Positions 13,436-23,699 of a stretch of 64,000 nt of DNA are shown here, piece by piece. The DNA is taken from assembly GCA_030737875.1 (NCBI GenBank), contig CM060910.1, positions 70,006,501-70,070,500 on the forward strand, read 5' to 3'. Every line of letters begins with the position of its first letter. Position 1 is the stretch's first letter. Below the pieces are notes generated by a model that saw nothing but the letters and a program-made list of their open reading frames with translations, was not told where the DNA came from and ran no database searches. The stretch is from Allium sativum (taxonomy: Eukaryota > Streptophyta > Magnoliopsida > Asparagales > Amaryllidaceae). The position numbers and the translations under genes are program-made.

Positions 13436-14569
13436 GGAGGTCAAGGTCAGATTCGAGTTCAACAGCTCCTTTTTCAGGTTTGTGCTTATTTTTGTTCATT
13501 TATATTATCTATATTGTTGAAAAGTTCGGATTATCCGTTCTTTTTTATGTGATTGATATGAAACTAATTAAAGGATCCAAAAATCAAAACTATAGGGGTG
13601 AAACTCTTATTATTGTAGGGAGGGGATTCTTTGTTTTGAATGGCTACAGCAGGCAGGAGGACGTACGTGGCGTGCTGAAGTCTGCAGGGAGTGTTTTAAT
13701 GAAGGCAGTGGTATTAAAATGGAAGCAGGCGTGGGAACAAGTCAGAAGCGTTTTATGGTTAAAGCATGGGAATGGGAACAGAGGAGATGGAAGAAGGGAT
13801 TTGCTGTTGGACGCAAGAAGAAAACAGTGACGTGGCTTGGTATGACATCAGATTAAACATATTATTAGTGTTAATTAGCCTAATCTGTATAACTTAGTTA
13901 ACAATATACATATGTATTACGTTTTACCTGACCTGAATAATTTCCTAACTAGTTCACAAGTTCGCCTAATCACATCTGTATATGTCTAATACTATTTATA
14001 AAAACATATCAAACCAATGTTTAAGTTAAACAGTTTAACTGCCTAATCTTAATCATGAACGCTTCATGATATACTGTACATAATCCTAGAGATTAGTGAC
14101 TGATAGTTTTAGTTTATACTTAGATATTGGACTGCGTTTGAATTGGGATCACAGCACGAGTCGTCATGCATCTACATTTATTTTTTGAAGCTTGGTATTC
14201 TCTAAAGTTAGTTGTGATTTACATTTAGTTCACATTGTTACATCAATCCCTTGCTTTATTCGATAATTCAGCTTGAAAGATCCATTTAGTAATTGATCAT
14301 TATCTATTATGATAAGTTATAAAGACAATACTTCCGTACGTAGTTTTATGTTGTGCAGGTACTTAAAGAAGTAAGATCTTAGAAGACAGCTTGTGTCGAA
14401 ATATGCTTGAGGAGGGAATGATATGAATATAAGCTTTGTATAACATGCTCTTATGCAAACTGATATTAATATCGTCTATATTTAAATTGAGAATAATATC
14501 TATTTTGGATTCATATTAAATATCGTCTATATTATAATCATGTTAGTTATTGTGAATGAAAATCTTACA

Positions 14570-14790
14570 ACATGTATAAGCGTTGCAAACAAAAATATTG
14601 CAACATGTATAAGCGTTGCAAACAAAAAACTACCAACGCTTATAAGCGTTGCGAATGAAAATCTACCAACGCTTATAAGCGTTGGGAGATAAAATCTACC
14701 AACGCTTATAAGCGTTGGTACTGCATTGCCACGCCCCCATAGCAACACTTATAAGCGTTGCTGAAATTGTTTGCAACGGTTATACTCGTT
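14570..14790. repeat. CACTA-1 3' subterminal repeat array
   Basis: At least six near-copies of AACGCTTATAAGCGTTG or a half-site TATAAGCGTTGC, spaced 20-40 bases. Each unit is itself palindromic. In CACTA elements such arrays bind the TNPA-type protein; that role here is inferred from position and form only. Confidence 0.75.
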
Positions 14791-15004
14791 GGCAATCACC
14801 TGTTTAGGTGTACTCATTTCTTCATTGAGAAAAAAAATTGTTGGGTCTCCGTGGACGTAGGATATTCATATCCGAACCACGTTAAATCTTCTTTGTCCTT
14901 TTTTTATTCTTTGTTTTTCGTGAGATTTCATAATTGTTTTGTTATACTCCATTGATATCTAGATAAACAATTCTAGATCCTCATCAAAATTCCGCATAAA
15001 TCAC

Positions 15005-15727
15005 TACCCTTACTTAAAAAGTAACCATGATCGGTAATTTGTAAGGTGCGCAGTGTAACTGTCAAAACTAAGTCTGTGGCAGTAACTCCATTTTTCAGTT
15101 TTCCTTGTAATCTAAATCTAACTACTCCAGACAACACCATGCTCATAGGCTATAAGAAGGACGAAACTGTTAGAAAATAGAATCATTTGGAGAAAAAAAT
15201 ACAAAGGGATAGGTACAAACACCAAATATAAACCTTTAAGAGCATTAACAGCTGTAAAAAATTTATATTTGAACCAAATTTTGCAGCTGTTACCAAAAAC
15301 AGACCGCATTTTGAATTTGAACTTTATGCTAGTTTTTTAACAATTCAGTTCTGCAGATGTCTTTTTTTTTCTTATTCATGTCTGAATTACTCTAAGAACA
15401 AAATGTATGGTTGTTATAATCAATTAAACCAGTACATGAAAAAGAAAAATTATGTTCCACGACTAGCACTTGCACTAGTGAATTTCTGTATGGGCTCCAT
15501 GGGACTTTGCAAGGAGAATATCCTATATTTGCAAATAATTTGAAAAGCACTTATTATTGCTAATAGTTACCAAATTGATATAAATAAAAGTTATATCTGA
15601 TAAATCACAGTAATAAAGTAGCATAGCAGAGTTCATCATTATGAGGAAAGATCAACATTCACATAACAAAAAACAGTATCAAGTTAAGCATAAGAGAAGT
15701 ACAGAGAAAATTAATAGAAATACGAGA
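15005..15727. other. Left part of the CACTA-3/capture segment, no gene recognised
   Basis: Sequence between the truncated copia-3 LTR and the aconitase fragment. It holds neither copia gag nor a tRNA-primer site, so it is not copia-3 interior. I assign it tentatively to the body of CACTA-3, whose right terminus is at 51,981. A CACTAC at 15,002 overlaps the LTR's own CAC and is not convincing as a terminus. Confidence 0.4.
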
Positions 15728-16183
15728 CCAAGCATTGCAGCTTCAACTTCAATTCCACCCACTCCCCAGCCAGCAACGCCTAAGCCATCAATCATAGTTG
15801 TGTGTGAGTCTGTACCAACCACGCTGTCAGGGTAAAGCACCCCTTCATTTTTTAAAACAACTTTTCCCAAGTATTCAAGATTAACCTGCAACCAGCAGCT
15901 TGTTATTTTTATCACTGCAAATCATCTGTAAAAATGTAATTTCGATTTTTGACTAAAGCGATTGCTATAAACAAATCGACTAGAGTGAAATAATTACCTG
16001 GTGGACAATACCAGATCCTGGTGGAATAACAAGCATGTTACGGAATGCACTGGCTCCCCATTTCCAAAATCCAAATCTCTCCTTATTACGTCTGAATTCA
16101 TGTTCCATGTTAGTTTGAACTGCATTTTTTGATCTTGCTACATCCACTTGAACTAAGTGGTCGATAACTGGATCCACAGGAAC
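15728..16183 (-). pseudogene. ACO: Aconitase gene fragment, two exons with intron kept
   Basis: Minus strand. Exon A (16,183-15,998, 186 bp) reads [20 protein letters not shown] ... [19 protein letters not shown] ... [11 protein letters not shown]; exon B (15,885-15,728) reads [10 protein letters not shown] ... [20 protein letters not shown] ... [12 protein letters not shown]. They match consecutive segments of plant aconitate hydratase, the 4Fe-4S enzyme that interconverts citrate and isocitrate, including the [13 protein letters not shown] block with its cluster-region cysteine still downstream and absent here. The 112-bp gap is bounded by GT (15,997) and AG (15,886), so an intron is retained and the copy is from genomic DNA, not from mRNA. 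Similarity stops abruptly after AMLG and before VPVD. Changes such as D-to-P, S-to-L and Q-to-R against usual residues fit neutral drift. At about 118 residues of a roughly 900-residue enzyme it is non-functional. Confidence 0.9.
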
Positions 16184-16916
16184 CTGCAAAACATTTTTCA
16201 TTCATTTCCATTGTAATATATAATATGACATCCATTTCAAGCTAGAAGATATTATTTTCCTCTAGAAGTACATGGAAGAAAACTATTTTCCAATGTTACT
16301 TACAGATTCCTTTTAGAGAAATACATCGTTGGTGCATACAAAAGATAAATATGTAATTAGTATTTTCACTCTTTTTTTAAGATACAAAGAACAAATAGTA
16401 CGGCCCTAAAATTTGAAGGATGCACTGTATCCACCGCACCTTTTGTTGCTATTAAATTTGAAGAAGGAAGGCCAAAAAGTAGGGAGGAATTTTGTCAAAT
16501 TCTAAATATATCAAGAATGTACACTTACAGTAGCATACTTTATCAAGCCAAAACTAAACAGGGCAAACTTTTTTACTTAAATATTTTTCAGCGGCGCAAG
16601 GAAGCACTTCTCCAGTTTTTTTACTTGTGTGTGCCACTTTCCATACTTTTGTTCGTGTAGGCTTACATTCCGGATTTTCCTTTTCCTACATGAATAAATA
16701 TAAATATATTCAATAGCTGCAGAGTATTATCTAAAATAATCATAAAAGGATTGACTAGTATGAACCAATGTTTCATACAACTTAGCTTAAGATTTTCTTC
16801 CCAATGTATTAAAATACAACAATATCATCATTATAATACAACATTGTCATCATGAACTCAAGTTTCCACGCTTAAAGCATGATAAAATAATAGGGGTCTT
16901 ATAAATAAAAATATGA
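16184..16916. other. No gene recognised
   Basis: AT-rich sequence upstream of the aconitase exons in their orientation. I looked for the preceding aconitase exon (the MRDAM...INPL region) and did not find it. Confidence 0.4.
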
Positions 16917-17240
16917 TTGATGGCATGGAGGCTGTCATACACAAGTTTCCACGCTTACATATATCAGGGTCACGGTGGTCTCTCCATTAAGTCTATTCCT
17001 AAAATTTACCCAGTAATATTTGCAACATTATTAGGAAAATTGAAACAGATGAAGAAAACAATAAAGATTATTGGTGGTGGCTTCCAAGTAGAGATGAGAA
17101 ATTCAGTACTAAATCAACCTGGGATAATGTTTGGTCATATTCAAAACAAGTATGGTGCTGTATCAAACAATGTTTGGGCATTCTCAGTACTCAAATTACA
17201 ACCTACGAGAGTTCTTGGCAAACCTATCAAAGACTAAGTA
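16917..17240 (+). pseudogene. Possible LINE reverse-transcriptase C-terminal remnant
   Basis: One frame reads HGGLSIKSI (about 16,970-17,000), resembling the EGGLGIRSL block of plant non-LTR reverse transcriptases. A neighbouring frame reads YWWWLPSRDEKFSTKSTWD (about 17,069-17,125), resembling the W.PS.DGKFSTKSAW start of the zinc-binding region that follows it. The two blocks come in the usual order but closer together than usual and in different frames, so material is deleted. The match is short and the assignment tentative. Confidence 0.4.
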
Positions 17241-17671
17241 AGCAAATAAACAACAAATTAAAATTATAGATGCATATTTAGTTTCGACAATTTGGAATAG
17301 TTCATAATCGAGTAATTAATACAAGAATATCGGTAAAGTGTCAGTAAATCAGACATTAATTTCACTCTAAATATAAATTATGTATAGATATAAGATGTCC
17401 AGTCATAAGCATGTAGTAATAATAATAATAGAGTCCACTATAATCAAGGTGTTCTCTTAAACATGAATCAGTCCAGTCTACATCAAATCAACTTCATAAG
17501 TATGTAGTCATAAGTACGCTCTAACCTCATTTAAAAACATCCTAATAAACTGAATTTTGCTTGTAAATGACTTCCATTAACATCCCAGTTTGTTCTTTGT
17601 ACAGCGGGATAACCATATACATGCTACATTCTAGTATGCGTTTGTTCAATTTCTTTGTGTTGTACATTTCT

Positions 17672-17812
17672 ATGTCAAAGAGAGAGGAAGCAATAATTAC
17701 CGCATGGGAGAATTTACAAAAAGCAAAGGCTGGAAAATCCATGGATAATATTATGATGAGCTTGAGACATGCTCAAAAAAAGCAGGAGAAATGAGAAGCG
17801 TAACTACAATAA
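17672..17812 (+). pseudogene. Remorin C-terminal domain fragment with internal deletion
   Basis: Reads SKREEAIITAWENLQKAKA, then directly KSMDNIMMSLRHAQKKQEK, then MRS after a stop/frame change at 17,792-17,794. These are the start and end of the Remorin_C region, a coiled-coil plasma-membrane/nanodomain protein family of plants. The middle of the domain (the KAEA...EKKR stretch) is missing, so the two ends are fused in frame at about 17,733. No promoter or N-terminal part is seen. It lies 1.5 kb from the aconitase scrap in the same segment, consistent with capture by a transposon. Non-functional. Confidence 0.75.
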
Positions 17813-18499
17813 ATCAATCTCAGAGTATTGAAAATAACAGTTCAAAAAGTTTATCATATTTAAGTAAAGCCAAGAAGAAACACACAACAACCTTAAACTC
17901 TTTACCAACAATTATTTTCAAAGTATAATGCCCTGCTGCTAAAACTAATTCAATATCTTATAATAAATTAATACTCATTTTAAAACGTTCTTACTCACTA
18001 AATATAATGAGTAAACACTTCTCAATTGGTCATATAGACATTGAAATAATAGTGAGGAAAATAATAAATTTCATTATAAGATTAAAAAGGTATTTGTTTA
18101 ATTAAAATCATAATCATGCCGTGGGGTTAGAAAACAACATATCCCACATATTCATTACCTATGCAATTATTGAATCATAGTTCTTATTGAAGCGTTTCTA
18201 GCAAACATAAATCCACAAAAACAGTCTTTAATCTCAGAAAAGTACTTCTTCAACTAGAATGGTTAAAAAAAGTCTGATGTTATGCTAACAGCTTACATGA
18301 ATAATAATGAACTTTTCAATAGTAGTCAATGACTGTGTAAATAAACAGAGTATATTATAACATACTATGCAATTTTCATAGCACGAAGTAACTGTTTTGC
18401 AACACCACCATTAAACCTTTGTAACAGTTCATATGCTTTGCCTGAATAATCTTTGTAAACTTATACACTTTTTAAAAACTTCACATCTATACAAAATAA
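17813..18499. other. Flank left of the Helitron, no gene recognised
   Basis: AT-rich, no recognisable motif. It ends with the A (18,499) next to which the Helitron is inserted. Confidence 0.4.
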
Positions 18500-18519
18500 T
18501 CTATACTATACTATTAAAG
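18500..18519 (+). other. Helitron 5' terminus
   Basis: TCTATACTATACTATTAAAG preceded by A. Start with TC and this AT-rich consensus are diagnostic for many plant Helitrons. Confidence 0.85.
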
Positions 18520-18539
18520 TTGAGTTGTTTTTAGATGGC

Positions 18540-19071
18540 TCTCAGACCCCCTCCAATTTCTACTAGGACTGAATGTGAGCACGACATGTGTATTTTGTTT
18601 ACCGAATCGTTTTTCCTTTTTCCCGTACACTAATTTCTTTCGCAGTTTCTCATTCGCTTTCCTATCAACCTTTTTCCTTCCCTCTCTCTATGTCGTTCCT
18701 CTTCATCTTACCTTTCACCTCCTACCTTCCCGATGCCTTGATATCATTTTTACACACAGAGTTTGCAGTATGAATCTCTCTTTTCCCTTCATCGTCCGCT
18801 TCTTCTGTCTCACCCCACCGATTTTTGGCTTACCAAGCCGTAAATTACTTATCATAAACATTACCCCCTTTCGCCAATTGAAGAACCTCTTCTCAAAATT
18901 ATTTCCTTCAATTTTGCCATCGTTGATTTCATCTTATTCTATCAACAACGCATCGATTATTCATACATGTTTGGTAGCTTGCTCCTTCTGCTGAGAGACG
19001 AATGTTGTTTCCCTTTCATCTATTTAGGAATTTTGGTATGTGTTTCCCTTTTTCCTTTACCTTTAAATTCA
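18540..19071 (+). other. Helitron left arm, pyrimidine-rich, no gene recognised
   Basis: C+T-rich stretch on the plus strand (18,575-18,990). The open frame 18,575-18,994 is rich in Phe, Ser, Pro and Leu because of this bias and shows no family motif; I do not call it a gene. Confidence 0.4.
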
Positions 19072-19079
19072 TCTTTATT

Positions 19080-20132
19080 GTGTGCTGCTATTCACACCTC
19101 CATTTAGACTACTGACCACCTTTAAAAAATTAATAGATTGTATTATTTTTGACCTACTTCCTACCACCACTTTATTTCTTTTCATTCAGTCAACAACAGC
19201 CATACTATCTCTTCTCTTCTCAAACAACATAAATTCTCAGATATCAAACCCTAAACCATAAGAAAAAAATAATTTTTTTTTGGCTGAGTAGAGGAAGGAA
19301 GATAAAGACAAAAAAGAGGTTAGTTTTGTATATCATGTTGCATAATCTATTCTGTTGTTATAGAATATTTTTTAAGGGTTTTGTATTAATTTTTTTAGGA
19401 GCTTTCTTTCACCCTTCTCTCTACTTCGAGTTTGGAAGACATTAATTTCGATGACGTTGTAATAGAGAATGACATTGTAAGTTATCGAATTTTAGGGTTT
19501 CCTTCATACAACAACAATTTATATGTCAAAATTTGCAAAAAAATTCATTTTAATTATTTTAATTTGATTTTTGTAGGAAGATAATGTGATTTACAATAAA
19601 CTTGATAACTATGTGGATGGTAGCAATAGGCCACAAGATGATCGGTCAAATGCCGTTGAAGACACAAAAATTGATTTGACAGATCATTTTACAACTGATG
19701 AAGTATGTAGTTTGTACTTAATTTACAATCACTATTATTCATGTAAAACTGGAAGTATGTTAATTTTTTTCGTTAAATGATGTGATTTCAGGTATTTGAT
19801 TCGCAGAACACGCTGATTCGATGGTGTAAAACAACAGGGAAAAAGTTAAATGCTGTTGTAGAGCAATTCAATGTTGTTAATCAGCTGATTGGACGCTTGA
19901 AAATGCGTTGATAATTTAGGGAAATCTTCAAGCTTGTAGAGTGATGGAGAAAATTTCAGGAAGAAGACGTTTTATTTTGTTTGTTGGAACGATGAAGAAC
20001 TAAAGGCAGAGGTGATAGCCGATTAGAAATTTAATAATTTATGTGGTGTAAAGAAGTAGAGAGACACAAAAAAGAGGTGGCCTTTAGTATAGGTGGCCAA
20101 TAGTCTAAATGAGGGTGTGAATAGCAACACAC
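19080..20132 (+). mobile_element. MULE-like (Mutator-type) non-autonomous element
   Basis: Long terminal inverted repeats of about 42 bases: GTGTGCTGCTATTCACACC at the left end pairs with GGTGTGAATAGCAACACAC at the right end, continuing through CATTTAGACTA and CCACCT. It is flanked by TCTTTATT on both sides (19,072-19,079 and 20,133-20,140), an exact 8-bp duplication that extends to 9 bp with one mismatch. Long TIRs with a 9-bp duplication are the Mutator signature; 8 bp would fit hAT, but hAT TIRs are short. The interior carries spliced-looking exons resembling a MULE/FAR1 N-terminus. Length 1,053 bp. Confidence 0.78.
19399..19911 (+). pseudogene. Truncated MULE/FAR1-like transposase N-terminal exons
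   Basis: Three candidate exons with canonical borders: 19,399-19,476 (ends ENDI, then GTAAGT), 19,577-19,702 (preceded by TTTGTAG, ends FTTDE, then GTATGT) and 19,792-19,911 (preceded by TTTCAG, reads VFDSQNTLIRWCKTTGKKLN). Phases are compatible. The F-T-T-D-E-V-F-DS...L-IRWC pattern resembles the segment before the DNA-binding domain of MULE transposases and FAR1-related proteins. It ends shortly at a stop near 19,909, with no zinc-finger or catalytic domain. The assignment rests on a short stretch and on the surrounding TIRs. Confidence 0.45.
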
Positions 20133-20140
20133 TCTTTATT

Positions 20141-21227
20141 TTGAAAATAATTGTTTGTTTCACTATTATCTATCATATTCTGACTACTTGCTCGATTGGT
20201 CCTACTTCCGTCCATACACTTCAATTAACAAAATTAGGCAATTATCAATCGGTAATTAGATTTTAAGTAGGTATATAATAACATGGATTTGAGGAATTGC
20301 TCTAATTTTTTGTATAGTGAGCTTCATTAGATTTTAATTTTGACTTTCTGATAGTATTCTTGATGTATTTCTTTTGTTACTTGAGGTTTGGCATTCATTA
20401 AAGATTGGCCATTCATTGTGAAATAAAGGAACTGTTGATGTAAACCTAGACTATAGGTTGGGTTCAAAATTATTGAAACATCATCAACTTAGGGATAGTT
20501 TTGCTTTTGTAAGTACTCCAGTAATCATCAAACATTGTTTAGGGGGGGTGTTTATATAATATTTAGATTTCATTGTTATGTTAAAGGTGAATCAATTTAT
20601 AGTTACCATTATGATACAAAGGTTGGGTAGGGAAACTGAATGTTTTCTTCATCTTGCATTGCGAGCTTACAGGTACCATTAGCACCCATTTGATGTTGTC
20701 CACTCTCAAAAGTTATAGACTCAATACATATGTTAGTGTGTTTTCAACGCATTAACACACTAGATATTATTTTATATTTTACACTTTTTGATACTAAGTT
20801 CCCAATATTTGATTTTATTTTCCTATATACTTAGTTTAAATGTTTTGAAATTTAAATAAATTTTTTATTGCAAACATTCAACAATTTTTTCCTCTTATGC
20901 ATTATTCTCCTTGATAAAAAATATCATAGTTTATCGTTTAAAGCATTTCGCAAGAAATGATTGAAATAAATTGAAGCGACATCATAATAATACTTATGAT
21001 AGAAATAATCAAATATAAAGTGGTGACTATAATAAGTACAAAAAATGTAGGTGTGGTCCGTGTCTTCTAAGTGGAAGCAAAGCTTGAGAGTTAGAGTAAT
21101 ATAATTTGGAAGAGTGACTTCATCAACATGATCTATGCACTTCCTTTCTTCGTACATATTCCTACAATAGAGCAACCAACTATACATGCTTCTTAAAGGA
21201 AAACAGACAGAGAAAATGAGATGCTTC
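20141..21227. other. Helitron left arm between MULE-like element and LTR-A array
   Basis: AT-rich and without recognisable genes. An inverted pair TAGTGTGTT/AACACACTA near 20,733-20,766 is noted. The last 45 bases contain a short direct repeat ATGCTTCTTAAA (21,187 and 21,221) at the junction with the array. Confidence 0.4.
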
Positions 21228-21815
21228 TTAAAAGAATATAGCTTTGTTTTGAAAAGACCGTTTGAATAAAAATCATATTTGAATGGATTCTGAAAGTGTT
21301 AAAGCACTGAACTCACTTTAGTGGCTGGGAAATAATTCTGATAATGGTCGCGGCATCATCAGTGTTCATTTTCGAGTTTCTAAGTGATGAATTGTTACCT
21401 TAGAAATTTTTTGATGGAGATTTGTTTTAAAAAAAAAACAAGTGGTTTGAAAATTCAGATGTTTTTAATTTGAAATGGGAATAAATATATATATATGTAT
21501 ATATTTATGTGATTTCAGAAGGATTCGAAAGGAAAAACCCAGGAATTTGAATTCTGAAATTTAAATTTAACTGAAGCAAGTTAAATGGATCGAGGAGAAA
21601 AAAATTAATGAAATTCAAATTGAATAAGATTGAATAGAATTTGAATTGGGTGAAGATAATTTAGATTAAATGTGTGAAAACCAAAAGTTTTGGTTGGAGC
21701 TAATTTGTTGAGGAGTTGAGTTTCAACATAAGTGAGATTTTGAAAGGGTATAGATTTGTACCATTTTTCCTACCTTAGCAATTTCGAGGACGAAATTATT
21801 TTAAGGGGGGAAGAA
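21228..21815 (+). mobile_element. Truncated LTR-A internal 3' end
   Basis: 588 bp nearly identical to 28,188-28,774. It ends in coding-like TTCGAGGACGAAATTATTTT and the polypurine tract AAGGGGGGAAGAA directly before an LTR, which is the usual close of the pol region of plant Ty3/gypsy elements. Its left edge at 21,228 is a clean break against Helitron sequence, so a whole upstream unit has been lost or never formed. Confidence 0.85.
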
Positions 21816-22272
21816 TGTAACGACCCGGATTTTTGATCGAATTGTTTTAAAATATTTAATATGATTTTTAAATATTGAGTGAATAATATAAATCAATTTT
21901 TATTTATTAATCGATTTATTTCGAATATAAACAACGATAATAGAAATTTATTGTTGAAGAGTTTATTTGTTTTGAATTTAAATTGATTTAATATGGCTAT
22001 TTTAAATATACGTTCAAATTTAATTGTATAATCTATTTCGTTGAATTCAAAATAGCGCTATAATATTGAAATGACGATCGGTATGCTGAAATAGCGTTTC
22101 ACGAATTTTAATTATGAACCCCGAAATATTTATATTGTGGATAGGCTCGAAATCAAATCGCAGTCAAAACGAAATCAAGTCAAGTTAAATCGTAATTAAA
22201 TTCTATTAAAAATTGCCTGTACGTTTGGAGACAACCAGTTAAGACTAACGTACTTCCTGTCCCCCCTCCTTC

Positions 22273-22280
22273 TATAAAAA
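22273..22280 (+). promoter_or_regulatory. TATA box of LTR-A copy 2
   Basis: TATAAAAA in a C+T-rich context, conserved as TATAAAAA in copy 3 (29,232) and weaker in copy 1. Best candidate promoter of the element; not tested. Confidence 0.5.
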
Positions 22281-23699
22281 ATCGCGACTACCCCTCTCCT
22301 TTTCTTTTTCACTTAAATCTGTAAATCCATCCTCTTCGAAAACCAAAGGCTTCTGAAATCAATGAAATGGCCTTTTCCTCTTTTGCTTGCTCTTGTTTCA
22401 CAAGCCCTCCGTAAGCCTCAAAACACAAACCCAAAATCGAACGGGATTTCGAAATCGAAATCAAATAAATGGGGCATGAACATATAGAAGTCAACTTCGA
22501 ATCTGGTTCTGAAGCAAGGATTCTGAGTGCCGAGTTGAAGCAGTAACTCACGCACGATGGAAGACCTCGACTGGGGCGAGTAGCAGCACTCGAACATCAG
22601 GGTTGACCTCGGATCTGTCGCGCGCAAAGGAATCGAGTTTGGGGGAAAAGCGTGAGTGGATGTAATGGCAGTTATGGTTCGTGATTTAGGCGCTGTAGGA
22701 GATCGAACTGGAAAGGGACAGGTTGAGGCGATGGAGCTTTTTGCAAGAGGAATCAACAGTAAAGTCGGTTTTTGATTTTTGGTGATGGGATTCGATGCGA
22801 GATGATGGCATAGACAGTGGAGTAGGAAATTCATGACCTCGTTTTTCCTGTTGAAGCTACTGTATGATTTTTGTTTTGGGAATGGAGATTGCATGCAAAG
22901 TGTTTGATGAATTGTCTGAATATGAATGTGGCAATTTTTGGGTTGTTTTCGGTTGGAGGGATCGTTGGTTGTGGAGTCGTTTCATGTTGGCTTCGTAGTT
23001 GTTCGGGAAATAAGGTATACGCCTTCTCGAAAAATTTATACCTAAAAGAATTTATTTATGTTATTAATAAATTTAATATAGATAAATGTTTAATCGATAA
23101 AGAAAAATTAAATAATCGTAGGTATTCCTTGAGATGGTTCAAGATAGATGATTTAACGGGATTCAAAGTCGAGATGATATGGAATTAAACAGGGTATTCA
23201 ACGCAAATAAAATCACTGTGAGTAAATCTCACTCACCTTTTATTTATAATTATTTTTACTTCGTAAAAGTAATTGTTGTTGCTTGTTTGGATTTTTCTGC
23301 TTGTTTTATATATATTAGTTATTTAGGCTATTATATATATATTGGGTTGATTGATTGGTTGGATTCCCGCAGTCTCATTAGCGGATGCCCGCAGTTTCAT
23401 AGCGGATGATTACCCTATGCGCCCCACGCTATGATTAGTGGATGACCTTCTATACCACGATATTCTGCCACGAAGCAGAATGGGTATTATTTATGTGCTA
23501 ACATCTGTGGATGCAGGAAAATAGGTTGGAGGAATCCAACTGGATTCCTCAAAAATATATTATCTGTTTGTTTATTTTTTTTCATATATATTGTTATATA
23601 TGATGTGTTAGAAAAATAAATAATTGGTTGCTTTGTGTGTATAAATATCACTGGGCTTATTAATGATATTTAAAAATATCATGAAAAAGGATATTTGAG

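Larger units (their letters stand above)
13010..14810 (+). mobile_element. CACTA-1, small non-autonomous CACTA-like element
   Basis: It begins CACTACATCATAATGGCC and ends ...GGCAATCACCTGTTTAGGTG, whose reverse complement CACCTAAACAGG resembles the ACCAAACAGG core of CACTA-2. TTA precedes it (13,007-13,009) and TTA recurs at 14,804-14,806, so the exact right end is uncertain by a few bases. Subterminal arrays of the motif AACGCTTATAAGCGTTG sit at both ends (13,043-13,110 and 14,570-14,790), as is usual for this superfamily. The interior has a TTTCGATTTCGATT cluster (13,294-13,435) and no transposase frame. The 3' LTR of copia-3 shows the site without the insert. Confidence 0.75.
12589..15004 (+). 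mobile_element. Copia-3 5' LTR, split by CACTA-1 and truncated at its 3' end
   Basis: Two segments, 12,589-13,009 and about 14,811-15,004, align in order with the complete LTR at 53,848-54,472. Both carry the ATTGATTGTCAATCAATTAATT block, the TATATAAATAGGGG TATA region (about 12,923-12,940), and the GGGTCTCCGTGGACGTAGG block. The last bases AACA of the LTR are missing: after ATAAATCAC the sequence departs (TACCCTTACTT), with no primer-binding site following. CACTA-1 occupies the gap between the segments. Confidence 0.88.

Noticed and set aside
15002..15010. CACTACCC as left terminus of CACTA-3
   Set aside because: Its first CAC belongs to the copia LTR, what follows does not match the other CACTA termini, and no subterminal repeats or target duplication support it.
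18575..18994. 139-codon plus-strand ORF
   Set aside because: Composition reflects a pyrimidine-rich tract; no motif or splice context.
20733..20766. Hairpin ending in CTAG as a possible Helitron 3' end
   Set aside because: The stem is AT-rich and abuts CTAG directly, the next base is A rather than T, and the end at 51,028 fits far better.
22309..22894. ORFs repeated at 29,267-29,852 and apparently conserved
   Set aside because: Conserved only because they lie in duplicated LTRs; no family motif, and copy 1 of the LTR does not keep them.
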